A stretch of 64,000 bases of DNA, from positions 1,867,001-1,931,000 of the forward strand of contig OU612066.1 in the NCBI GenBank assembly GCA_914767715.1, in the 5' to 3' direction. The notes under the pieces are model-generated. The model saw only the letters and a program-made list of their open reading frames with translations, searched no databases and was not told where the DNA came from. The DNA is from Membranipora membranacea. Its lineage: Eukaryota > Bryozoa > Gymnolaemata > Cheilostomatida > Membraniporidae. Both the position numbers and the translations under genes were made by a program. Below, in pieces: positions 24,326-36,200 of the stretch (position 1 is its first letter; each line of letters begins with the position of its first letter).

Positions 24326-24634
24326 ATTCATTTACCAGAATTATACTCTTATTTTCATACACTTATCCTTTGATACTACATCTTAGTAGAGTGCAATAAT
24401 AGTATTATATTCTGGCTCAAAAAAAATTTAATTTTAATTATAATATAGTAATAAAAATGTAACAGTACTACTTATTCAACAGAAGACAATCAGCTCAGTG
24501 TATTACATCATGTGAACGCATCAGAGGCAGTGACAGTATTGACTGATACTATAGTGTATAAAGTTCACAATTTAGCTGGTGAACTCCTTCGGTTTGTTAG
24601 ATCTAGATGACTAGATCCCTTCGGTTGGATAGAT

Positions 24635-27600
24635 TCAGCTGACAAGTCCCCTCGGTTTGTTAGGATTGATCAGTTTATCAGCTTTACCCGCACTACCTCT
24701 TCTTGGTTTTAGCTGATACTCCGTTCCCATATACAATGTGCTGATATCTGCAGCTTCCTGTCAAACACAGCAATGTTATCTTGGAAGGGATGGTTCTTCA
24801 ACGAGTAATAGGCCTATTCATTCTATAATCCTCACACTTTTACAAATCACATAACACAGGGATGGTGACACAGTTCTCTGGTTTTATTCATGATTCGTCA
24901 TGAAGAATTAACCAATGGAATGCAATCAATTCAAAATGTTAGTGTGAGTTCTGGATAAGGCAGATACTTACAGGGTCATATGCTGACTTTCCTGGTTTGC
25001 TGCGAGAAACCTTCCCGGAGTCTTTTCCTACAACCATTATGCGTCAGAGTGATAAATACAAACACAGACTCAATCAGCTAGGGTTTATTTTCACATGAAT
25101 CAAGCATCCAATAGTTGCTGGGGTTTGCAGAATTAGCTTGCTGTAGTTGTTCCCCCATTAGCAATGAGAAGACAACTACGATATTTCCATTTAGTGGGTG
25201 CACCATAGACTTAGCAATGCCTGTTGATTTCTCAGCAGGAGGAATATCTCATAGTTAGCAAAGCCACACCCACCTAATCTAGCTTTCTTTCCTTTGTGAG
25301 TTGAATCATAGTTTGTTGGATTGTTGGAACTGTAATATTTCTCTTTGTCCTTGTCATAATCATATTCATACATGTTACCGCCATCATTCACTGGTTCATA
25401 GGCATAGACAAAGAGTTTTTTTTCACATGAAACAAGCATCTAATAGGCGCTGGGGTTTGCAGAATTAGCTCGCTGCAGTTGTCCCCCCATTAGCAATGAG
25501 AAGACAACTACGATATTCCCATTTGGTGCATCATAGACTTAGCAATAACCAGCGTATCAATCGCAATGACTAGACTTTATGCCTATTAATTTAAAAGGCT
25601 TTCACTGCTACATGATTGCATTACAAAATAAAGTAGAGTTACGCTGTAGTACGTTGGATAGGCCCTGGGGGCCTATGTCTGGGAGTCTGTCTTCAAATAA
25701 TGTCTCAAGACACCTATGAGACTTGAGTAACAAAAGGTTTTGTTTGGTGTACAATGGCAGGCAAAGTTGTCTGAATACGTGTTGGATGTGTGTGATCAAT
25801 GGTTGGAGGAACTGTCTTGTAGCCTCAGTTCTCCACTTTTCCTACACTCATTTGTATACACAATCTCAGCAGGAGGAGAATCTCCTTGTTAGCTAAACCA
25901 CACCTACCTATTTTAGCTTTCTTTCCTTTGTTAGTTGAATCATAGTTCGTTGGATTGTTGGAACTGTAATCTTTCTCCTTGTCATAAACTTCTTCATACA
26001 TGTTGCCGCCATCATTCTCTGGTTGATAGACATAGAGTTATATTCATCCAATAGTTGCTGGGGTTTGCAAAACTAGCTCACTGCAGTTGTACCCCCATTA
26101 GCAATGAGAAGACAACTACAATATTCCCATTTAGTACGTGTACTAACAATAACCAGAGGGGTCTTTCAATTAGAAACATCCCAATCTGATCGCTGACTCA
26201 GTGAGTGAGCAATACCTGCTAGGCTCGCGCTTTCAAATCCCTCAGTCAATGATTTGACTATTTAAATTCTGAGTGAGCGATTTGGGAGCGAATTTTTCTA
26301 TTTGAAAGACCAAGTGAGTGATAATTTTGAGCGATGTGATAGTGATAACTTGCTTTCGTAAAGCATCGCTCTTTCTAATTGAAAGACCCTCTGTGTATCA
26401 CTCATAATGACTAGACTTTACAGTTTTACCTTATAATCTCAAAAATTAAGTCTATGCCTATTAATCTAAAAGGCTTTCACTGCTGCTGATTTCTCAGCAG
26501 GAGGAATATCTCATAGTTAGCTAAATCGCACCCACCTGATTTGGCTTTCTTTCCTTTGTTATTTGAATCATAGTTTGTTGGATTGTTGGAACTGTAATAT
26601 TTCTCTTTGTCCTTGTCATAATCATATTCATACATGTTGCCGCCATCATTCACTGGTTCATAGGCATAGACATAGAGTTTTTTTTTCACATGAAACAAGC
26701 ATCCAATAGGCGCTGGTGTTGCAGAATTAGCTCGCTGTAGTTGTACCCCCATTAGCAATGAGAAGACAACTACGATATTCCCATTTGGTGGGACCACCAT
26801 AGACATAGCACTAATCAGTGTATCAGTCATAATGACTCAAATTTACACTTTTCCTTAAACATGAACCTGATATTCTCAAACATTGAGTCCATGCCTGTTA
26901 ATTTAAAAGGCTTTCACTGCTGCTGATTTCTCAGCAGGAGGAATATCTCATAGATAGCTAAACCGCACCCACCTGATTTGGCTTTCTTTCCATTGTTATT
27001 TGAATCATAGTTCGTTGGATTGTTGGAACTGTAATATTTCTCTTTGTCCTTGTCATAAACATCTTCATACATGTTGCCACCATCATTCACTGGTTCATAG
27101 ACACCAGGGGCAGCACCTCCAGCCTCATACAGATTCTCCGGCTGTCGACCAAACGACACCTGATTATCGCTATGAGGTCGGGCTGCCGCTGTATCATACA
27201 TATTCCCTCCTTTATTGTAAGTGTTCTCATACAAATTGTCAGGCTTAGCAGTGTTTTCATACATGTTATCAGGTTTAGCAGAGCCGTACAAATTGTTACG
27301 ATTAGCGCGACCTGTTGTCTCATACATAGTTTTGTCCCCCAGACCGTCATACACATTACTAGGACCTTGAGGGCCACTTGAGGCGTAGACTCCAGGAACG
27401 CCATCCAGCCCTTCATACAAATTTGTGGGGCCTTTAGCGCCGCTAGTGGCATAATCTGCTGGCGTGTAGTCTCCTGGTTGGTTAGCCAGTCCCGTATACA
27501 GATTCTCTCCAGCTCGGTGACTGCTGTAATGTTTTGACCCTGACGGCTTTCTTTTACCTGATAAATTAAAAATACAAAGAGGATTAAATTCAATGATAAA

Positions 27601-30600
27601 ACAATACATTTTTAGCAAAGAAGCCCTTAGGTGCTTTCGATTATTGACCACCATTCTGCTTACTTCGGGTGTCCTCAGAGTATCCCAAACCAAGTTTAGC
27701 TGAATTTCGTTAGCATGGTTACATCTCTCAGTAAGTCAAACACATCATATCTTACCCATAGCTTGACTCTTTCCCTTCTGATCAAACACAGTTTCTGGTT
27801 GATATTCTAAAACAGATCACAATGATATTGCTGATGATCAAGCAAAAGCCAAACTATCCGACATTAACGCAATTACACTTATTTACTTGATTAATTCCGT
27901 AGTTTTATTATTTTATACTGCCGCACGGTAATAAAGTATAAGTTAAGTTGTGTTGGGTTAGATGCGTGTACATATGGTTATACGCAGGTATACCATATAT
28001 GTGTATACTGTGCATATATTGTATAAGTAGACATTGATAAGACATACCATCACTGTAATAGTTCTGCTCGTATATGTAATACTCATACTCCCCTCTCACC
28101 TCTTTCCTCTTAGTCTCCTGCCTTTCCTACAAGAGCAGAGCCAACAAACATATAACTCATCATCCATACATACTCAAGTTAGCCAGAAACAAGTCTGCAG
28201 TGGCTATTTTATGGTTTAGAATAACGAGTGGCAAGTCTAAATTAACTTGCTAAGTTCCGTCCTAATGTGTAAGCTTTTGGTGAATTGATAATTTCAAAAT
28301 TGAAGCATAAAAATTTCATATTTTCAATAAAATACTCTTCATATTATATACACTCCAAATTTCAACCATAAATCTGATAAAATGTACGTTAATAAAAAAC
28401 AGTTTCTACCTCCTTTTTCTCTATAGCTTACCTTTGATGATTTAGATCTATGTTTAGATTTAGAACCTGTGTTATAATATGTCTCTCCTCCGATATCAGG
28501 CTGTATCGAATTACCTCCTGAATAATATAATATAATATCAGGCAACAATACAATATGAGAGTTGTATTTTTAATTTGTGATGATCCCATTAAATCGGTAT
28601 ATAATTTTGAGACATATTAAATAAATTCTTACCATCAGTTACAGAGCGTATTCATCTCTACATATCTTACATGAGTATTTCACAGTTACACCGGTATAAA
28701 TATCAATCATTCATATCCTTTCACTCACCAGGTTTGATCCCTGAGGCCACAGCAAACTTGGCACTGCTTCCGCCCAGTTTATTATTGGATGCAGCATGTA
28801 AGACATTAGATACGCTGCCCTGGTTAGAAGTCCCAGGTTTGGCTTGAGAAGCATTTTTATCGTCATAATAGTATTCGTACTCGTACTTCGGCGGCGGCTC
28901 TACAGATAAATAAGGTATGTACTGAGTGTTATCAGCACTCTAACGTTAGATACATGACTCCATTGTGTGTAAGACATGTAAACATTATGAATACTTGTGA
29001 TTTGACATGAATATATTTTTTTCACGTTTTGGAATTGGCTACTGCTAGATGAAGCAGGGAGGGATGAAGTTTGATCCATTTTTCCAGCGTTGGAATTGCC
29101 CCCCTCTAATGACACCGTTCGGCGTGTCAGAAGAGGGGGCAATTCTAACGCTGGCAAAATGGATCAACCTTCATCTAGACTACTTCTACTATTTGATGAC
29201 AGAGTGACTTTAGATGTGCAGCAACATAAGTTGACAATTAGCAGCTTATCCCGAGGCAGGAGCATTCCCTGGATATAAGACCGATCCAAGCAGAGATATA
29301 TCCTGATTGTAAACTGCTACTGTAAACAGCCCAAATACAGAGCTGAATGTTGAACTGAACTGCTGGCTAACAAGCAAGTATATATAGTGCATTACAATGA
29401 CTTACCTTTACCTTTCCTCTTTCCGTGTTTTGTGCTCTTCTTACCAGCCGCTGCCTGATCGACGACCTCTTCATAGTTAACATCGATATCTTTAAGCTTA
29501 TCCATCAGGATCTTCTGTTTGTTCTCGGCTTTCTTAGATGCCATCTGTAAGCGGATCTCATGTAGGTTCAAGCTTATAATCATCAGTGATTTTACTCTCT
29601 CTCTTTTTTTTTAAATTCTCACAACCAACATCTGTGTTTAGCCTCAAGTGACAGCCCCAAGTTTGACCCCAGAGGTTACGCAGTCAAAGACCTATGTTCA
29701 TGGCACTTTTTGAAAAACATTCTTTACTGAATGATAACATTGGTTTGAAAAAATTAAAAGATATTACGCTTCTTAATTCATCTCCATGAGACTTTTCTTT
29801 CTCTTACTGAATTGGCAGCGCATGGACTGATTATGGGAGGTGTTATACAGTCTAAATATACTAACGTTCATGATTTCCTGATTTGCTTGTTCCTGGGCCA
29901 TACCCATCAGCTTCTGTTGGTTGATTGAACCCTGTGTTAGCTGTAGCTGTAGCAGAAACTTTTTATATAATGCAATGCCTTGAGCCTTTCTGATTTCCTG
30001 TAATATAATTAGAAAGTATTGTTCAGCTTATGATCTATTTACTGGTATCTACATGAGCCCTCCAAACCAAAGGCGAGGTGCTTCTCCTGTATGTAAGGTA
30101 GAGGCTCGGCTTTTCCTAGAAAATTTCAAATAATGTTGGTACCGCAGACATAGCTCATGTTGTAAAATGTAAAAGCTGCAAATACATTGCTGCGGATACG
30201 ATGCTGAATTCACACAATCAGGTTCAAAGACTGATGATGTATTGTGTGATCCAACGGTTGGTGACAGATGCTTAATCAAAATTTAAATATTTAGAGAGTG
30301 AAAAGATAGTTTCCCATATTTCATGAGATATTTGAATGACAGTAACAATTTTGTAAGAAAATAAATTATAGAGTTTTCACTTCCAACTCATCTCTTTTGT
30401 GATCATGGAAAAAAAACCATAATCATATAATCAAAGCCATGATGATGATCGAATGACTGGTGGACTCAATGACCGCTAGGGAAAGGAAGCTTAACATACC
30501 TCGAGATATTTCTGCATCATTTTCTGATAGTGCAATTGTGCGGTGGTGATTTTACGGATCTGATCTGCCTGTAGCTGCCGTTGTTTTAACATGGCTGCCA

Positions 30601-32456
30601 ATGTCTGACGCTGCTGCTCGTATATCATCTGCTGCTGCTGCATTCTCATTCTATCAAAATATCCTGTCTGATAGTTGTGGCATATAACAAAAATAGGCAA
30701 AATGTTACAAGTGGTCTAATGGTTAAGGGTACGGGACTGAGGTCCTTGTGCCAAGTTTCAATTCTTGACGCCGGCAGTCATTACTGATTTGGTACAGGCC
30801 TACCATTCATCCTAGCCTAATTAGACTAAAAATGCTAGAGGCCCACATGTAGTAAAATGATTTCTCTCAGCTTCTTTGATAAATAGGAAATCCAGTGTCC
30901 GGGAGGCGTGGGTATAGGCTGAAGCATGCATGAGTACTATGGGTCCCAGTACTTGTATTCAAGGCGGGATAACTTTCTCCGATTAAAATATGGTGATGAT
31001 GATTTAACAAACAATACGCCAATTTCATAATTCAGAACTCTGGGTGATTAAGAGAAACCTGCATTCTTAGAAAAATTTAGTTTAGAGCATTGTGTGATAA
31101 TTTATTAATGGATGGGATCAGATCAGATAAACAAGCCTTGCTGCGTATGTATAACTCACCCCAGTGCTTCCTGTGGAGTACCCATCATCTGAGAGGGAGT
31201 GGCGTTTATACCAAACTGCTGAGAGGGCTGCTGATGAAACTGTTCAGATGGACGGCCCATCATACCAAACTGCTGGTGAGAAGGACTGGAGAACACACTG
31301 CCGACCTGTTGTTGAGAAGGTCGGGAGAACATACCAACCTGTTGTTGCTGTGATGGAGCTGCGTGTATAACCATCATATTAGATGCCCGAGATCTATGTG
31401 GGTCAGCAGCTATAGCCCTAGGCGTAACTGATCCCTTCCATACATGGCGTTGTTTGTAGTTACTGTCCCCACAAATCTTAAATATTAGAAATCTACCCGC
31501 AACGTAAATCAATGCTGCAACAAAAAAACCAGCTATCGGGAGAAATATGAGTAACCATATAAATAAACCCTCCTTTTGCCAGTCTTTTTCGATGAATGAT
31601 AACGTTCTCTCTACAAAAATACCAAATGTGCAACATCAATATATCTCACATGAAATGAACATCATGATAAACGAACGTCCCATAAGATTAATCATAAGCT
31701 CTGTACTACTCCTCTAGAGCAAAATACAGAATGTTGTTGTGGATTGATCAAAGAAGTTTCTGTATTGTCTTTGTACATAACCTAGTTAGAGCCAGCCGCT
31801 GGATGGATCCTGAGGTAACATTATTAACTTTAAATGATAAGTCAGCGGCCAGACAGACAAAGTCCTTTATGCCGTAACAAATTACCTGTTTGTTCACCCT
31901 ACACAAGAAAATGTTATATAAAACTTTAATCTTAGAGTTCAGCAATTGGCGTGATCTAACTCCACGCCAATTAACTGACTAAAAACAAATGGCCCAAACT
32001 CATCCAAGTCTAAGCGGCTATAATATAATAAGTTTGTGGCGCATAAACAGTAAAGATAACACAGTAGATATAACTCGCTCACCTGTTGAAGACATTCATC
32101 AAGCTGATGAGAATAAATCACAATCTTGGATTCATGAATACAAAAGTTATAGTAAGAGTTCTGGTTAGGTGTGAGTGTTACGCGCTCACACTCAGTTGGT
32201 AATATTAATGTCATTGTGCGGATAACTTTATTAGTACGTAGGAATGGCGATAATGTCGACACTGAGCAAGTTTGCCTAGTGGTGACAATGACTGTAAGGA
32301 GAAGTGAGATTCATCCTCACTCTGATGCATTATTTGTTGATAATCGTATTAAAATGTTGTGCATTTGTAGACAAAAGGCATCGTGGAGAAACTCCGCATT
32401 GCAGGTTTTTATTTTTGGTGTTCTATCAACAAGCGTAGACAAACAAATAAAAATAA
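24635..32456 (-). CDS. Multi-tyrosine single-pass membrane protein (receptor/docking type)
   Basis: Exons in gene order: 32321-~32456, 32083-32291, 31782-31885, 31160-31606, 30500-30667, 29866-29997, 29406-29544, 28729-28899, 28432-28517, 28048-28126, 27756-27806, 26973-27557, 24972-25027, 24635-24757. From 30667 to the stop all phases agree. Predicted order: a short ectodomain with about eight Cys; one helix (LFIWLLIFLPIAGFFVAALI, ~31535) followed by basic residues; a Gln/Ser-rich part; a Gln-rich coiled coil; a Lys-rich segment; then tyrosine-rich exons. Exon 26973-27557 alone has motifs such as NLYTGL, NLYEGL, NVYDGL, NMYENT, NLYENT, NMYDTA and NLYEAG. YENT fits the known pYxN rule for GRB2-type SH2 domains. 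No kinase domain. The start codon and the junction 31160/30667 are unresolved, so an exon may be missing. Likely a phosphotyrosine docking receptor. Confidence 0.7.
25195..25405 (-). pseudogene. Decayed duplicate of the tyrosine exon end, copy 3
   Basis: Encodes YEPVNDGGNMYEYDYDKDKE and continues like the 3' part of exon 26973-27557, including the NPTNYDS motif and the former donor region. It has no recognisable acceptor of its own, so it is probably not spliced into the message. Confidence 0.6.
25850..26035 (-). pseudogene. Decayed duplicate of the tyrosine exon end, copy 2
   Basis: Reads YQPENDGGNMYEEVYDKEKD and then a NPTNYDS block, with a donor-like AAAATAG|GTAGGT at its end. It is the most diverged of the three duplicates and again lacks a clear acceptor. 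Confidence 0.55.
26155..26392. mobile_element. 238-bp MITE with ~22-bp terminal inverted repeats
   Basis: The left end AGAGGGGTCTTTCAATTAG is repeated inverted at the right end (CTAATTGAAAGACCCTCT), with one base of length difference. The interior has repeated GAGTGAG/GAGCGA words and no coding potential. It sits in an intron of the multi-tyrosine gene, between two of the exon duplicates. Confidence 0.7.
26470..26665 (-). pseudogene. Decayed duplicate of the tyrosine exon end, copy 1
   Basis: Encodes YEPVNDGGNMYEYDYDKDKE, the NPTNYDS block and KKAKSG followed by the same GTGGGT donor as the functional exon. The flanking block beginning ggctttcactgctgctgatt is also shared. No acceptor is visible; homology breaks off just upstream of YEPV. 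Confidence 0.6.
29045..29178. mobile_element. 134-bp foldback MITE in an intron
   Basis: CTAGATGAAG at the left and CTTCATCTAG at the right begin an almost complete palindrome that includes ATCCATTTTTCCAGCGTT, GGAATTGCCCCCCTC and a TGACAC centre, with a loop of only a few bases. It lies between exons 29406-29544 and 28729-28899 of the multi-tyrosine gene. Confidence 0.75.
30703..30975 (+). repeat. tRNA-derived SINE copy (plus orientation)
   Basis: Starts with a tRNA-like head: GTGGTCTAATGGTTAAGGG (A box region), a GGACTGAGGTCC arm and a degenerate B box (TTTCAATTCTTG). The body, with GATTTGGTACAGGCC and then CCATTCATCCTAGCC, matches the copy at 16185-16320 in order and spacing. The probable 3' end is a TGGTGATGATGAT tail near 31000. 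It is inserted between exons of the multi-tyrosine gene, opposite in orientation. Confidence 0.65.
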
Positions 32457-33252
32457 CAACATCTCAACATCTTGGAATTCTCTCACCCTAGCTGTTGGTT
32501 CTCCACATGTTTAATAAAATTATACAATTTTTTAAATGTGCTGGTTGATTAATATGAGCATAGAGGGTCTGACTGAAAGATAAGAAGCTCCTCTTTAGGT
32601 TGTGTTAATAAAGGAGCTTGTGTTTAACTTCAAGTTAGGATATGAATGTTAATGTTAATGTCATATCTTGGAGCATTGAGTCTATATTCAAATTTATCAC
32701 ATTTTATAGCACAGGTATCTTCAAGCCTACATCAAAAAAAGAGAAAATATAATTTGAATCAATATAAAAATAATGTTAATTTATTTTCATGGTCTCAACA
32801 TCCCAATCACAGGGAATTTTCTTGACACATGTATGTCAGGTATACAGACGGGTAAGCCAAAAACTGAATAACTTGAGAAAAAAAAGGTTTCCAGGCTATT
32901 TTATGTTGGTTGTATTGCAATATCATGGGCGGTGTTTAAAATGGTCAGTTACAAAAATATAGTGGATTCGAGGAATGTTTAATAGCAGAAGGGAAGTGAA
33001 TAGAAATAAAGTTCACTTTCCAGACTTATTAAGAGATAGTTTGTAACTTGTGAGCAGCGTCAACTTCGGCATCAGACAGGCATACAGATGAGAGTATAAC
33101 CCAGTATGGCAAGTAGGGAGACAGGTAGGATGACAGGTAGGGAGACAGGTAGGGTGACAGGTGGAGTGACAGGTACGCATATGTAGCAAGTACCTGTTAC
33201 AGACGCTCACACTTGTAGATGGTGGATTGTTCTTCTGACACTATGAGGAGGT
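32457..33252. other. Spacer between HPS5 and the multi-tyrosine gene
   Basis: No coding exon supported. It must hold the HPS5 3' untranslated region and the start of the downstream gene in the same orientation. A frame reading MLLFLFVCLRLLI near 32450 looks like a signal peptide but hits a stop and does not join cleanly to the next exon. Confidence 0.35.
33107..33175 (+). repeat. Short 12-bp minisatellite
   Basis: About five to six units of a variable 12-mer (GACAGGTAGGGA and variants), just beyond the end of the HPS5 coding sequence on its 3' side. Confidence 0.75.
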
Positions 33253-36200
33253 TTAACACAGCAGACATCTATCACTGGTACAGCATGCCTGATGTACGGT
33301 ATGTCCTGTAATATAGAGTCATATATCTACTGCTTTGGTTTTTAAATATTGCAATGAAGTTTTTTTATGAGAATATACATCCACAGTTACAATGAATCTG
33401 GTTACTAAATAGATGGGCTGTGTTACCTGATAACGACTAAATTAGCCGTATAATAAACTCTGAACGGTAAAATGCTGATCAGATATTATAAAGGTTATTG
33501 AGGTTCTGCCTGTTCACATACCGCAGCTAAACACTGTGATGTTCTGATTCTCATGTGATAGCATAAGACCACATTGATTGCACTCATTATTGAGCGTCAC
33601 CGTAGTGCCCCAATGTATGTCTCCATTCTCAACAGTTCTCAGGCTACCCATCTGCTTAAGAGCATTGGCTTTCTGTGTCAACTATAAAAAAATATTTGGT
33701 AAATATTTGATAATTTCTGGTTTAGAGCAGCACAACAAGTCATCAGAATGAGAATCTCAGGCACTCTGTAAGGTCTGAGTGTGAAAATTATCAGGAGAAT
33801 TTAACTTTCAGCCGAGCACAAATCATCCCAACTTCTTAAAAGAGGAAATACAGCTGAAATGCTAGAATTACCTGATGAGTTAGACTTTGGTTAAGGTGAT
33901 ATCCTTCCTTCATGTTTCTGTAAGTTGATGACTCCTGCTCAGCTAGGCTCAGTAACTGAAACAAAGACCACAGATATCATAACATATTAGCTTAGTCTGT
34001 GTCCGGGTAATGCATTCTAAAAATTCACTCCAAAGTTCTATATTAATTTATTAAAAGCACAAGACCAATGAAAACAAAACAAAATGCTGAGCTTACCAGA
34101 TATCTATTAATATATGATTGTAATTATGATCGCTCTGTGTATAGAATAGGGGCGACATCATGGCTCTATACTATGAGACCTTCAAACTTACTGCATTTTG
34201 CCCTAACCGCACTACGATACAGAGGCACACATACATTGATTTAATATAATTTACGTTGATTTAATAGACTTACAAACGGGCTGATGTTTTTATCTGACAG
34301 CTCAGTTGACCACAGAAAACTCTCCATGCTATCAATAAGATCACCTACTATCTGCCTACAAGTAGTAATGTTTAGTAGACATTAACTTGAATAGCAATCG
34401 AAGTATGTTAGGAAATGTGAAGATGTGTAGATGATCACAAATCATTGGGCTTTTTCTTCTCTTACAAAATTTAAGGGTACACAACTCTGATACTGAGGCT
34501 TCAACCAGGGGAGACCTTTGATTTTGAAGTTTTACCTACTGAATATCACTATAGTTTATTAATTTTTGACCCTTCAGGATACACATTCCTACCTAGATTT
34601 GATTTGTTGTTGATGACTTTTAACACATTTAGAGAAGAATTCAGCAGATACAGATTTAACAGGTAACTCCGCTTGTGCCAAAATATCCATACATTCATCA
34701 GCTCCAAACTCCACCAACATCACGTCTGGGAAAAAATGTGGTAAACGAATCAGTAGAGAACTGGATAATGGTGTAACCAGGTTATGATAAACTTCTAGAT
34801 TGATACATTCCAATTATGATAAGTATTTTCAGTGTATTATATAATAAATAATATACAAGTGACAAAGATTAATCACGGTCACTTTACACATCATCACAAT
34901 CATGAGTCAGTAACAGGTATTCTATTGAATGAAACTCTTAACCGAGCTTACTAACTTTCTTCTTTGCCCAGGAAATGAAGCTTAAATTTACTGGATGAGC
35001 CCTGATACTTTACATAATGACCTACCAGCTAGGCTATCCCAGGTGAGCAGAGGAGAAGATCTATGATAATTCTCTTGGCACCACAAACACTGTACCATTT
35101 TATTATCTGATGTAGATTGTTGCTGAGCTCGGAGTTGGAGAAGCTTTAACCAGTCACCTCTATTTAACTTCAGCTGGTCTATAACAACATTTACATTAGT
35201 GTGAAGAAAAGATGATACAGAAATCAGAATGATCAAACGTCAAAAGTAAATATAAGCATTTTGAGCACCCAACAATCTTTATCTAATAAAAATAAGTCTA
35301 TTTCTTGGCACAGAACAGATGTTTTTCTGACATGATCTGGCACAAAATCATGATCATGTTACAGTCGGTGTTTGCCACAGGTATGATAGTTGATCATTAC
35401 TTAGAAATAATCTTAACATGTGATACTGGACAGGTAAATGTTACCTGGAGAGGTAAGAGTATCAGTTATGAGTGAGGTATCAGAGCTGAGTAGAAGTATT
35501 CTGATTATCTCCTCCGTGTCTCGTACTCTAAGTCGCTGTCTCAAGTAAGCCATACCTCCCCTATAATACAAAGATATACGCTTATGTCATCACCTGCCCT
35601 GAGAGGACATTGTTATCAAGCTCATGTGCATCAGGTTAACAGTGTATCAGTTCAATTATTAGTGGTGTTGTAGAGACTTTTCACTTCCATTTTGAATAAG
35701 TTTTTTATTAAACATAGCACACAACTACCAAAACTTACCCTAACTTGAGTGTAAGTGATTGCACCTGTTCATTGTCACTGAAGCATTCTTCCAGTAGTAA
35801 AAGTATATCATGAAGCAAAAATTGGAGGCTTCTTTGTACAATCTTCTGAATAAATCTGAAAAATATAACAACGTGTCCTTACAGAAAATTATACAGAGTT
35901 TTTGAGACTTATTGTTCTAAAGCATTGTGAGAAGGTTCAGGTGTTATAACAATGCGTTACACTTGGCAATTTTTTATCTTTGACATGGCCTATCTTTTCA
36001 CTGTCTATGCATTATCAAGTACCACAGTGCCCCGTTGCGAATTTTGCTAATTTCTATATCCTCGCCTATCAAGATATATTTTGGTCCTATTCTCAAAATA
36101 TTTGAAAGACTGTAAACGTCTTTTTACTTCAAACATCTCATTTTGGGGTAAATAGGGAAAAATGATTTATAATAATCAATAGTAATTCATAGGGTCTACT

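Noticed and set aside
27087-27593. 168-codon minus-strand frame overlapping the tyrosine exon
   Set aside because: It is the +1 shadow of the repeated tyrosine motifs; phase of flanking exons supports the other frame.
31090-31370. Plus-strand frames over the Gln-rich membrane-protein exon
   Set aside because: Antisense to an exon with consistent splice sites; low-complexity repeats create open frames on both strands.
32390-32456. Signal peptide MLLFLFVCLRLLI for the multi-tyrosine protein
   Set aside because: This frame ends at TAA after 17 codons and no donor lets it join the next exon in phase; the start remains unresolved.
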